Positions 25,292 to 33,776 of a DNA stretch of 64,000 nucleotides are shown piece by piece. Each line of letters opens with the position of its first letter. Positions within the stretch are counted from its first letter, which is position 1. Origin of the DNA: JAGOEF01 sp964511665 (GTDB taxonomy: Bacteria > Bacteroidota > Bacteroidia > Bacteroidales > ML635J-15); the NCBI GenBank assembly GCA_964511665.1, contig CAZEHA010000007.1, positions 1-64,000 on the forward strand. Reading direction: 5' to 3'. The position numbers and the translations under genes were made by a program. Under the pieces are notes generated by a model. It was given only the letters and a program-made list of their open reading frames with translations, was not told the origin of the DNA and made no database searches.

Positions 25292-27451
25292 ATGAAAAAA
25301 TTACTATTGCTGATTACAGCATTTCTTATGATTGCTTCGAGCACATTGCGTGCCGACGAAGGGATGTGGCTATTGTCGCTTATCGGCAAAAACTACGAAG
25401 ACATGAAGGCCAAAGGGTTTAAATTAACAACCGAAGATATCTACAGTATCAATCAGGCCTGTATAAAAGATGCTATTGTTGGATTCAGCTCGAAGGGGCG
25501 CCCTTTCTGGCATTTTTGCAGTGCCGAAATAATTTCTGAAAAGGGATTGATCTTAACCAATCATCATTGTGGCTTTGGTTTTATACAATCGCACTCTACT
25601 GTAGAGCACGATTATCTGAAAGATGGTTTTTGGGCCTATAGCATGGATCAGGAGCTTGCCAACGATAACCTGTGCGCCGAAATACTCATTCGCATCGAAG
25701 ATGTAAGCGAAACGATATTGTCGCAACTAAACTATGATATGACGGAGTCGGAAAGGCAGGCTATTGTTAAAAAACTTTCTGACGAAATCATCAAAAATGC
25801 CGAAGAAGGCACACATTACAAAGCTCAGGTAAGCGATATGTTCAACAATAACCAATATTTTTTACTGGTTTACGAAATTTTCGAAGATGTGCGTTTGGTA
25901 GGTGCGCCTCCGTCATCGATGGGAAAATTCGGAGGCGATACCGACAATTGGATGTGGCCACGCCATACTGCCGATTTTTCGCTGTTCCGCATTTATACAG
26001 GCCCCGATGGCAAACCGGCCAAATATTCAAAAGACAACATTCCACTAAAACCGCGTCATTCGTTGCCGGTTAGCATAGCAGGTGTTAACGAAGGCGATTT
26101 TGCAATGATTCTGGGATTTCCGGGTACCACCGAACGCTATATTACTTCGTTTGGTCTTACCGAAACCATGAATATTACCAATACCTGGCGTTACAACATC
26201 CGCACAGTGAAACTCGACATTATGCGCGCCGATATGCAGGCCGACCCCAAAGTAAGAATACAATATGCATCGAAATATGCCCGCAGTAGCAACTACTGGA
26301 AATACAGCCACGAGCAAAACAAAGCCTTGAAAAAATTAAAAACCATCGAGAACAAAATACAAATCGAAAACGATTTTTATGCCTGGCTCAATGCCGATGC
26401 CAAACGCAAAGAAACTCATGGTAATGCTATCGACATTATAAAACATGTTTATGCAAGTCGTGCCGAAGAGGCCTTTGTGCGTCAGTTTATTATCGAAGCC
26501 TTGATATCGGGTCCCGAAATTATCTGGTATGCTTACCAGATGAGCAATCAATTGGCAACACTGAACGAAAGCAGCACCGATGAGCAGAAAGACAAGCTGA
26601 AAGCCTCTGTGAATCAGTTTTATAAAGATTATAATGCTGCCACCGACGAAAAAATTGTAGTTGCTTTGTTGGCCTACTTTGCCGCCAATGTCGATGCTAA
26701 ATTCCATCCGTCGTTCTACTCTGTTATTGCCAAAAAATATAAAGGCGATTACAAAAAATATGCTGCCGATATGTTTGCCAAATCAATATTTGTATCAGAA
26801 GAAAAAGTATTGGCATATATCGAGAAGCCTAACCCAAAGAAGCTTGCTTCCGACCCCGCAGTTGTTGCCGGTAAATCGGTGTATGAGCGTTACAACGAAA
26901 TCAACAAAAGCTTTCGCGAAAAGAGCAAAGACCTCGACAGGGGTGTTCGCCTGTTCACCGATGCTTTGATGCAAATGAATCAGGGCAAAAATCTGTATCC
27001 CGATGCAAACAGCACCATAAGGCTAACTTATGGCAATGTGCTGGGATATAAACCTGCCGATGCTGTGTATTACAATCATATTACTACGCTTTCGGGAGTG
27101 ATGGAAAAAGAAGACCCCGACAGCGACGAATTCTATGTTCCTCAACGTTTGAAAGACCTGTATAAAGCCCGTGACTTTGGTCGTTATGCCGACAAGAACG
27201 GAAATATTGTAGCTTGCTTCATTACAAACAACGATATCACGGGCGGAAACTCGGGGTCTCCCGTTCTGAATGCTAAAGGAGAACTTATTGGCACCGCCTT
27301 CGATGGAAACAGCGAAGCCATGTCGGGAGATATCGACTTCGAGGAAAATTTGCAGCGTTGCATCAACCTCGATATGCGTTACGTGTTGTTCATAATCGAC
27401 AAATATGCAGGTGCACAGAATCTGATTGATGAAATGAATATTGTAGAATAA
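25292..27451 (+). CDS. S46 family dipeptidyl-peptidase (DPP7/DPP11 type)
   Basis: A 719-residue periplasmic serine exopeptidase with a signal peptide (cleavage near residue 21). The trypsin-like fold is marked by LTNHHCGFG (about 88-96, catalytic His92), the Asp in RHTADFSLFR, and the Ser in TGGNSGSPV near residue 650. A central helical domain lies between the two halves, as in DPP7/DPP11. FDGNSEAMSGDI follows the Ser motif; this segment holds the S1-specificity residue and looks closer to DPP7 than DPP11, but the substrate class is tentative. It releases dipeptides from peptides in the periplasm, a route used by asaccharolytic Bacteroidota. Confidence 0.93.
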   Translation: MKKLLLLITAFLMIASSTLRADEGMWLLSLIGKNYEDMKAKGFKLTTEDIYSINQACIKDAIVGFSSKGRPFWHFCSAEIISEKGLILTNHHCGFGFIQSHSTVEHDYLKDGFWAYSMDQELANDNLCAEILIRIEDVSETILSQLNYDMTESERQAIVKKLSDEIIKNAEEGTHYKAQVSDMFNNNQYFLLVYEIFEDVRLVGAPPSSMGKFGGDTDNWMWPRHTADFSLFRIYTGPDGKPAKYSKDNIPLKPRHSLPVSIAGVNEGDFAMILGFPGTTERYITSFGLTETMNITNTWRYNIRTVKLDIMRADMQADPKVRIQYASKYARSSNYWKYSHEQNKALKKLKTIENKIQIENDFYAWLNADAKRKETHGNAIDIIKHVYASRAEEAFVRQFIIEALISGPEIIWYAYQMSNQLATLNESSTDEQKDKLKASVNQFYKDYNAATDEKIVVALLAYFAANVDAKFHPSFYSVIAKKYKGDYKKYAADMFAKSIFVSEEKVLAYIEKPNPKKLASDPAVVAGKSVYERYNEINKSFREKSKDLDRGVRLFTDALMQMNQGKNLYPDANSTIRLTYGNVLGYKPADAVYYNHITTLSGVMEKEDPDSDEFYVPQRLKDLYKARDFGRYADKNGNIVACFITNNDITGGNSGSPVLNAKGELIGTAFDGNSEAMSGDIDFEENLQRCINLDMRYVLFIIDKYAGAQNLIDEMNIVE

Positions 27452-27466
27452 ACCTGCTTATGGTAT

Positions 27467-27506
27467 AAACGGCATGTATCGGAGAAAGTTTCGGTGCATG
27501 CCGTTT
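27467..27506. terminator. Bidirectional terminator
   Basis: AAACGGCATG (27467-27476) and CATGCCGTTT (27497-27506) form a perfect 10-bp stem with a partly paired interior, between the convergent stops of the S46 peptidase and GH97 genes. Confidence 0.75.
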
Positions 27507-27507
27507 G

Positions 27508-29565
27508 TTATTTCTTCACCGGAGACAGAATCATTACAAAACCACCTCCCGGGGCCAAACGAATTTTGCATTTGGTGTTGCGATAAACCATTTTTGTTAC
27601 TACTTCGTAAGCCTCGGCATTTGTTTCAAAATCAGCAGTATTAGCATCAAAAACCATAAATGCCCAATATGGAGTGTTTTTATCGAGAAAGCGAAATTTC
27701 AATTTCAGACTACGCTGTGTTTCGTTGGTGATGCCCCCTACAAACCACTCGCTGTTTTTGCACCGCGCCACAATTACATACTCGCCAATTTTGGCATGAA
27801 GCACTTCGGAATGGTCGAAACTTGTCGGCAATCTTTCTACAAACCTGAAAGCCTCGTGGTTTTTGTAGTTTTCGGGCATGTCGGCAGCCATTTGCATAGG
27901 GCTATACAGCACCAGCATCAGTGCAAGCTGATTGGCAATAGTGGCGTGCAACGACGTATTCCCATTGTCGAGTCCGTTCCATCGCACACGCTTATTGCTG
28001 TGTGTTGAAAAATCGGCATCGAATACTCCCGCAGTGTAGTCAACAGGGCCTGCTATGCAACGGGTAAAGGGTAAAATACAGGTATGTGAAGGGTTGTTTC
28101 CCTCGCTCCATGCATTCCATTCCATTCCCCTTACTACTTCGGCAGTCATCAGGTTTGGATAGGTGCGGCTCAACCCCGACATCATTACTGCTTCATGTGT
28201 GTTAATCATTATCTGATATTCGGCAGCTTTACGCATTACATAATTACAGTGATTCACCTTATACTGGCCGTGATGATATTCCCCTGCCGGTACTACAGCT
28301 CCTGCATATCCGGTTTTTACTGCATGCACACCTAACGAACGGTATAAGGCAAATGCTGTGTCGAGAGCCGCTTCGTAGCCCGGAATATCTCCTCCTGTTT
28401 CGTGATGACCGATGAAATCGACTTGTTTGTTGTGTGAATAGGCAAGCACTTCGGCCAAATCGAAATCGGAAGCAGGTGTAATATAATCGAAGGCACCGGG
28501 TTGTCCCCATTTGTCCCAGCCTGTATTCCAGCCTTCGGCAAGAAAGCCTCCGATTTGGTGTTCCGATGCAAAATCGATATATCGTTTAGCGTTTTCGGTT
28601 GTTGCGCCATGCCGTGGTCCTTCTTTCCAATCGGAAATTCCAAGATGCATTTCCCACCAAATTCCTAAATAGGTCATGGGTGTAATCCACGAAACATCGT
28701 CGAGAACACAGGCTTCGTTAAGATTATAGAGCAACTGCGATGTCATCAGGTCGCCGGCATTGTCGGCTACAAAAACCACTCGCCAGGGAGATAGTGCGGG
28801 TACTACTGTTTTTACCAGTGTTGCGTCAGACCATGGAACAAGGTCGATTTTGTAAGCATTTTCGTTGTTCAATTCCTGCTTTAGCGTCATACTGCTGTAA
28901 TCGACCAGTGCGGCTTCGTGCAGGCAAATATAAGGGCCCTTTTGCTTTTTCAGGGTAAATGGAGTAGCCACGTGTTTGGCATCAGAAATCACAGTATGAT
29001 TATATAACTTTTCGTAACTGTTGTAATCGGCTTGGCTCCACCATGATTCCCATTTACCACTGAAGCGAAAACGTGTTTCTTCGGAGGTAATAATAATGCT
29101 GTCGCAATAATCTTGCTCGGGAAACTCGTATCTAAATGCAAATCCATCGTTGTAACATCTGAAATAAACATTCATTCTGATGTTCTGTTTCAGGCATTCG
29201 AGCTCAAGCTTCATTTCGTTGCAGTGGTTTTCAACTCGGTTCGAAATTCCCCAAACCGGATACCATATTTCGTTGACGCTATGGTTATGGACAGCTAAAC
29301 ACTTGAACTGCGTAATGCTATCGGTAAAACGCAAGACGAATCCCATTTCTGAATCAGAAATCAGGCAATTGTTTTTAAAATACAAAGCATATCGGGGTGT
29401 TCCCCCTGCATCGAGTGTAAATATTGCCCTAAGTTTGCCATCGGGCGACATAAGCTTTTGTGTAGAAGCCTGGCCGAATGCACTGCAACTGAGAAAAAAT
29501 GTAATAAACACCAGTGTAATGCATATCGGCTTCATAAATAAATAAGTTGTTTTATTTGCGCTCAT
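27508..29565 (-). CDS. Glycoside hydrolase family 97 (SusB-like)
   Basis: About 685 residues from the ATG at 29565 (MSANKT...); an alternative ATG at 29535 (MKPICITLVF...) begins right at the signal peptide. A still longer frame to 29616 would contain the promoter and was rejected. An N-terminal beta-sandwich (SPDGKLRAIFTLD) is followed by the TIM barrel with GGFLAEGWNTGWD, FIGHHETGGD, NTHEAV and RGMEWNAW. The three glutamates in HHETGG, HEAV and GMEWN match the inverting SusB-type catalytic set, so an alpha-glucosidase-like activity is likely. Periplasmic or lipid-anchored export is expected. Confidence 0.92.
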   Translation of the reverse strand: MSANKTTYLFMKPICITLVFITFFLSCSAFGQASTQKLMSPDGKLRAIFTLDAGGTPRYALYFKNNCLISDSEMGFVLRFTDSITQFKCLAVHNHSVNEIWYPVWGISNRVENHCNEMKLELECLKQNIRMNVYFRCYNDGFAFRYEFPEQDYCDSIIITSEETRFRFSGKWESWWSQADYNSYEKLYNHTVISDAKHVATPFTLKKQKGPYICLHEAALVDYSSMTLKQELNNENAYKIDLVPWSDATLVKTVVPALSPWRVVFVADNAGDLMTSQLLYNLNEACVLDDVSWITPMTYLGIWWEMHLGISDWKEGPRHGATTENAKRYIDFASEHQIGGFLAEGWNTGWDKWGQPGAFDYITPASDFDLAEVLAYSHNKQVDFIGHHETGGDIPGYEAALDTAFALYRSLGVHAVKTGYAGAVVPAGEYHHGQYKVNHCNYVMRKAAEYQIMINTHEAVMMSGLSRTYPNLMTAEVVRGMEWNAWSEGNNPSHTCILPFTRCIAGPVDYTAGVFDADFSTHSNKRVRWNGLDNGNTSLHATIANQLALMLVLYSPMQMAADMPENYKNHEAFRFVERLPTSFDHSEVLHAKIGEYVIVARCKNSEWFVGGITNETQRSLKLKFRFLDKNTPYWAFMVFDANTADFETNAEAYEVVTKMVYRNTKCKIRLAPGGGFVMILSPVKK

Positions 29566-29578
29566 TGTAGGTTTTTTA

Positions 29579-29586
29579 CAAAAATA
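29579..29586 (-). promoter_or_regulatory. -7 promoter element of the GH97 gene
   Basis: TATTTTTG on the minus strand, 14 bp upstream of the ATG at 29565. Its position rules out the longest open frame as the real start. Confidence 0.5.
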
Positions 29587-29693
29587 ATGAAGTAGCCGAA
29601 TATTGCAGTATACCATAGAAACAAGTGATGTTTTTACTTATGTTTGAATTTTAGCTGATTTGCAGCGATATAATAAGATTTTTTTTGAAATTC

Positions 29694-29723
29694 TTGCAGG
29701 GAATAAGAAAAAGTGTATATTTG
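29694..29723 (+). promoter_or_regulatory. rpsT promoter (-33/-7)
   Basis: TTG (29694-29696), 19-nt spacer, TATATTTG (29716-29723): a full match to the Bacteroidota vegetative promoter. The leader is about 45 nt. Confidence 0.7.
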
Positions 29724-29773
29724 CACTCCCAAAATAGGGGCAATTTTATTAGTAAATTTTTTAGATAGAAGAT

Positions 29774-30028
29774 ATGGCACATCATCAGTCGGCAAAAAAA
29801 AGGATTAGACAGAACGAAGCTCGCAGGGTTCATAATAAGTATTATGCAAAAACTACCCGCAATGCAGTGAGAAAACTACGCTCTTTAACCGATAAACAAG
29901 AAGCAGAAAAATTATTCCCCGAGGTTGCTTCGTTGTTAGACAAACTGGCAAAGAAAAACATTATCCATAAGAATCAGGCTGCAAACCTGAAGTCGAGCTT
30001 GGCGCTTCAAATTAACAAGATGCAGTAA
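29774..30028 (+). CDS. rpsT: 30S ribosomal protein S20
   Basis: An 84-residue basic helical protein starting [18 protein letters not shown], the typical S20 N-terminus, with [19 protein letters not shown] at the C-terminal half. It binds 16S rRNA early in 30S assembly. Monocistronic, with its own promoter and an intrinsic terminator. Confidence 0.97.
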   Translation: MAHHQSAKKRIRQNEARRVHNKYYAKTTRNAVRKLRSLTDKQEAEKLFPEVASLLDKLAKKNIIHKNQAANLKSSLALQINKMQ

Positions 30029-30052
30029 GTTTAGCTTAACAAAATAATTGGC

Positions 30053-30087
30053 AACCGGTTTCCCGATAAAGGAATCCGGTTTTTTTA
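30053..30087 (+). terminator. Intrinsic terminator after rpsT
   Basis: AACCGG-t-TTCC and GGAA-t-CCGGTT form an interrupted 10-bp stem around a 7-nt loop, followed by a run of T. Confidence 0.8.
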
Positions 30088-30142
30088 TTGATTCTCGAAA
30101 AAAGTATTAATTTCAACACCTCAATCGTTATTCAAGAACACC

Positions 30143-30832
30143 ATGCAAACACGTAAATCGATAAAAGACTGGGCAATTGACGACAGGCCCCGCGAAAAAA
30201 TGATGCAGAAAGGCTATGGCGCACTTAGCGATGCTGAATTGATAGCAATACTGCTGCGTAACGGCTATCGCGAAAAATCGGCAGTAGAGCTTGCCCGCGA
30301 CATTCTTGAATCGTGTGGCAACAACCTGAACCTTCTGGGGAAAAAAAGCATCAGCGATTTCGAAAAAATTAAAGGAATTGGGCCGGCCAAAGCAGTAGAA
30401 ATTGTTGCTGCTCTGGAATTGGGTCGCCGACGAAAATTGTCGGAAGTACCCAAAGATGTTAGCATCAAAAGCAGTGCAGATGCATTTGCGATGTTCGAAG
30501 CCCTTTTATCGGATTTGCCTCACGAAGAGTTTTGGGCTGCTATACTTAACCGTGCCAACCGTGTTGTTGATCTGTACAAAGTGAGTCAGGGGGGCACAGC
30601 AGGAACAGTGATGGATATAAAACTTATTGTGAAACATGCACTCGACAGATTGGCTCACGGTATTATTGTAGCCCACAACCATCCCAGTGGGAATTTAAGC
30701 CCCAGCGATGCCGACCGAAATATTACCAAGCGATTGCACGAAGCAACCCGGTTTTTCGACATACAATTACTCGATCATATTATTGTGGCCAATAACACAT
30801 ATTACAGCTTTGCCGATAATGGCGACTTATAG
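30143..30832 (+). CDS. radC: RadC family JAB/MPN-domain protein
   Basis: A 229-residue protein with an N-terminal helix-hairpin-helix (GIGPAKA at 78-84) and a C-terminal JAMM domain. HNHPSGNLSPSDAD gives His178, His180, Ser188 and Asp191, the metal-binding set. It is named for DNA repair, though the family's role is unsettled. A normal-length chromosomal copy; nothing around it suggests a mobile element. Confidence 0.95.
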   Translation: MQTRKSIKDWAIDDRPREKMMQKGYGALSDAELIAILLRNGYREKSAVELARDILESCGNNLNLLGKKSISDFEKIKGIGPAKAVEIVAALELGRRRKLSEVPKDVSIKSSADAFAMFEALLSDLPHEEFWAAILNRANRVVDLYKVSQGGTAGTVMDIKLIVKHALDRLAHGIIVAHNHPSGNLSPSDADRNITKRLHEATRFFDIQLLDHIIVANNTYYSFADNGDL

Positions 30833-30842
30833 CATTAATAAG

Positions 30843-30850
30843 TATCTTTG
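30843..30850 (+). promoter_or_regulatory. -7 element immediately before the ATG at 30855
   Basis: TATCTTTG matches TAnnTTTG and ends 4 bases before the ATG, so a leaderless transcript is predicted. Confidence 0.45.
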
Positions 30851-30854
30851 AGCC

Positions 30855-32156
30855 ATGATTCAGGTATTGGTAGATAACAAAAATGCGAGGATAAGTTACG
30901 CTGTATCGCTGGTGATTCAACAAGTGATGCACAGCGATTTCTGTATCATAGAATCGACAGATGAAATCAGCGGTTGTTGTATAAATTATACCAATAGCTA
31001 TATCGAAGGAATGTTTCAAATTAAACCACACAGTCTCCTAACCGAAACAGAAATAAAAACCTACAATCCGGAAGTGTTTTTATGGAATGGCATTACCGCA
31101 TTCTTCGCAACTTCGAACGAAGAAATAAACGGTTTGCCTTTCGATATTTTTGCAGCCTCGTTTTGGTTGGCAACGCGTTACGAAGAATACTGTGAGCACT
31201 CTCCCGACAAATATGGCCGTTATAGAGCGGTTGAAAGTCACGCATACAGGAACAATTACCTGAAAACTCCTGTGATAAACGTATGGGTTAATACGCTAAA
31301 AAATTTGTTGACAGCAAAGCATTCAGAGCTTCGTTTTATGGAAACATCATATCGCTTTGTTCCCACTGTAGATGTCGACAGTTTTTTTAAATACCGGTAC
31401 AAGGGTTTTGTTCGAAATGCAGGTGGTTTATTTCGCGATATACTGCAATGTAACACAAATGCCATTACAGAACGAATTGGTGTGTTTACAGGTCATATTA
31501 AAGATCCCTGGGATATTCACAGCGAGATTGTTGCCATGCATCAGCAACGCAATTTATATCCCTTGTTTTTTGTGCTGTGTTCCGAAAAAACATCTACATT
31601 CGATAAGAATGTTTTGCCAAATCGTAAGGTGTTTGCATCACGAATACAAGAACTGAGTGTGCATGGGCGCATAGGCATACATCCTTCGTTTGCCGGTCAT
31701 AACAACGAATTGCTTTGGAAAAACGAAAAGAAGATTCTTGAGAATTCGTTGGGTAAGCCGGTTTATGAATCGCGCATGCATTATTTGAAAAACAAGATTC
31801 CCGATGTTTACCGAAAACTCTGTGAATTAGGCATCCAATTCGACTTTACTATGGCCTATGCCGAACATCCCGGATTCAGAGCCGGTATCTGTACTCCATT
31901 TTTCTTTTTCGATCTCGATAAAAACGAAGAAACCAATTTGTCGGTTGTGCCTCTTTCGATAATGGATATCACAATAAAAAAATACCTGAATCTTAAGCAT
32001 CAGGAAGCAATTGATTTAATTGATGAATTGATTGCTGTGGTGAAATCGGTAAATGGTGTTTTTGTGAGTCTCTGGCACAACGAGACTTTTGCCGATAAAA
32101 ATCACCATACACCCATGACTGAATTGTATGAATATTTACTCGACAAAGCTCAATAG
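30855..32156 (+). CDS. Polysaccharide deacetylase-like protein (DUF7033 + CE4-like)
   Basis: A 433-residue protein without a signal peptide. The N-terminal half (about 1-150) resembles the DUF7033 region found in Bacteroidota. The C-terminal half looks like a CE4 NodB-type barrel with VPTVDVDSFF (metal Asp pair), GRIGIHPSF (metal His) and YESRMHYL, ending with VSLWHNETF. Members are predicted glycan-modifying or glycan-binding enzymes; activity is not proven. It overlaps the GTG of the next gene by 1 nt, so the pair is coupled. Confidence 0.75.
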   Translation: MIQVLVDNKNARISYAVSLVIQQVMHSDFCIIESTDEISGCCINYTNSYIEGMFQIKPHSLLTETEIKTYNPEVFLWNGITAFFATSNEEINGLPFDIFAASFWLATRYEEYCEHSPDKYGRYRAVESHAYRNNYLKTPVINVWVNTLKNLLTAKHSELRFMETSYRFVPTVDVDSFFKYRYKGFVRNAGGLFRDILQCNTNAITERIGVFTGHIKDPWDIHSEIVAMHQQRNLYPLFFVLCSEKTSTFDKNVLPNRKVFASRIQELSVHGRIGIHPSFAGHNNELLWKNEKKILENSLGKPVYESRMHYLKNKIPDVYRKLCELGIQFDFTMAYAEHPGFRAGICTPFFFFDLDKNEETNLSVVPLSIMDITIKKYLNLKHQEAIDLIDELIAVVKSVNGVFVSLWHNETFADKNHHTPMTELYEYLLDKAQ

Positions 32157-33076
32157 TGTTAACAATTAAACATATCGAACATAAGAACATCGATTTTGGA
32201 CGTTGGAACAATTGTATTGAGCAATCGCATTACAACAATTTTTGTGCAAGCTCGCAGTGGCTCAATATAGTTTGTCCGAATTGGAATGCCTTGATACAAG
32301 GAGACTATGAAGCTGTGATGCCTTTACCGCAGAAACAAAAACTGGGGATTGGATATGTGTATCGTCCGGTATTAACACCCCAGCTTGGGGTGTATGCCGG
32401 TGATGCTGTGAGCACTTCTCTGTTACAAGCATTTGTTGAAGCCATTCCCAAGAAATATCGATATATCGATTTCCCTCTGAATATTGTTAATCCCGAAGTT
32501 TCGGAAATGGGAGAGCAAGAAAAAGGTGTCACCCATCACCTTGCATTGAACAGAGATTATAACACACTATTTGGAGCATTTAACCAAAACACCCGCCGAA
32601 ACATTGCTAAAGCCCACAAGCATTTGTTAACATGCCGTATTTCAGATTCGTTTTCCGATATTGCCAATTGTATCGAAGCTTCAGATGAACAATGGATTTC
32701 GAATATGTCGAAGTCGTATCGCGATGAAATGCTACAAAAACTAAATATCCTGCACCAAAATCAATTGGTTCGTTTATATGTTGTCGAAAACGAATCAGGC
32801 AAGGTAGTTTCGGTAGCCGCTTTTGCCAATAATTCTCAATTTTTGGTTTATGTTTTTGGGATATCTACCGAAGAGGGCAAGCAAACCCGTGCCATGTTCT
32901 GCTTATTCAATCATATAATCAGGCAATTTGCCTCAGAAGCATTGATACTCGATTTCGAAGGTTCCTCTATAGTTAGCGTAGCTCAGTTTTTTAGAGGCTT
33001 TGGTGCTATTCCTATTGAATACCCTAAATTGAAATTGAACCGATTGCCATCAGGAATACAATTTTTGAAAAAGTAA
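32156..33076 (+). CDS. GNAT/FemAB-like acyltransferase
   Basis: A 306-residue protein starting with GTG at 32156, whose G is the last base of the upstream TAG. The order of segments (SSQWLNIV near 37-45, then FNQNTRRNIAKA near 142-153, VRLYVVENESGKVVSVAAF near 205-223, and an LVYVFG strand) fits a two-domain FemAB/GNAT acyl-CoA N-acyltransferase. No substrate can be assigned. It is coupled to the deacetylase-like gene, so the two may act on one glycan. Confidence 0.65.
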   Translation: MLTIKHIEHKNIDFGRWNNCIEQSHYNNFCASSQWLNIVCPNWNALIQGDYEAVMPLPQKQKLGIGYVYRPVLTPQLGVYAGDAVSTSLLQAFVEAIPKKYRYIDFPLNIVNPEVSEMGEQEKGVTHHLALNRDYNTLFGAFNQNTRRNIAKAHKHLLTCRISDSFSDIANCIEASDEQWISNMSKSYRDEMLQKLNILHQNQLVRLYVVENESGKVVSVAAFANNSQFLVYVFGISTEEGKQTRAMFCLFNHIIRQFASEALILDFEGSSIVSVAQFFRGFGAIPIEYPKLKLNRLPSGIQFLKK

Positions 33077-33115
33077 ACAATATTTTGTATTATTACTGTC
33101 GATAAAACCTGTGCT

Positions 33116-33769
33116 ATGAAAATAAACAATCTTGGAGGAAAAGGAACTTTGCTCGACCAATATCTGGCCGAGATTCGCGACGAATCGATACAACTCGACC
33201 GAATGCGTTTTCGACGTAATATGCAACGTGCATCCGAAATTTTCGCCTACGAAATCAGTAAAGCTTTGCCTTTTCGCGACGAAGAAATTCAAACACCTTT
33301 GGGCATTGCCATTGTACCTACCATGAAAGAGCAGCCTGTTATAGCTTCGGTATTGCGGGCCGGTTTGCCTATGCACGAAGGGCTGCTGTCGTTTTTCGAC
33401 CATGCCGATTCTGCCTTTATAGCCGGTTATCGCAAGTACGAAAACAACGACACATTCGATATTCAAATCGACTATATCACAACACCTAATATCGAAAAAC
33501 GATATTTGATAGTGTGCGATCCGATGCTGGCCACAGGGCAGAGTATGGTGCTTACCTGCAAAGGATTGCAAAAACACGGGAAGCCCAAGCACACGCATAT
33601 TGCGGTGTTGATAGCCAGTAAAGAAGGAATAGAGCATTTACAAAAATACCTGCCCAATGCCGAAACCACCCTTTGGCTTGGAGCCATCGACGATGAACTA
33701 ACGGTGAAATCGTATATTGTGCCCGGCTTGGGCGATGCCGGCGATTTGGCTTATGGAATGAAGGTATAG
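33116..33769 (+). CDS. upp: Uracil phosphoribosyltransferase
   Basis: A 217-residue type I phosphoribosyltransferase. SVLRAGLPM carries the substrate-loop arginine, CDPMLATGQSM is the PRPP-binding motif, and GLGDAGDLAYG at the C-terminus is the uracil-binding signature. It converts uracil and PRPP to UMP. The gene converges with the giant-protein array; the stops are only 7 bp apart. Confidence 0.95.
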   Translation: MKINNLGGKGTLLDQYLAEIRDESIQLDRMRFRRNMQRASEIFAYEISKALPFRDEEIQTPLGIAIVPTMKEQPVIASVLRAGLPMHEGLLSFFDHADSAFIAGYRKYENNDTFDIQIDYITTPNIEKRYLIVCDPMLATGQSMVLTCKGLQKHGKPKHTHIAVLIASKEGIEHLQKYLPNAETTLWLGAIDDELTVKSYIVPGLGDAGDLAYGMKV

Positions 33770-33776
33770 TTAGTTA

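Noticed and set aside
27508..29616. Longest open frame for the GH97 gene (start at 29616)
   Set aside because: It would place the promoter element inside the gene and put unrelated residues before the signal peptide.
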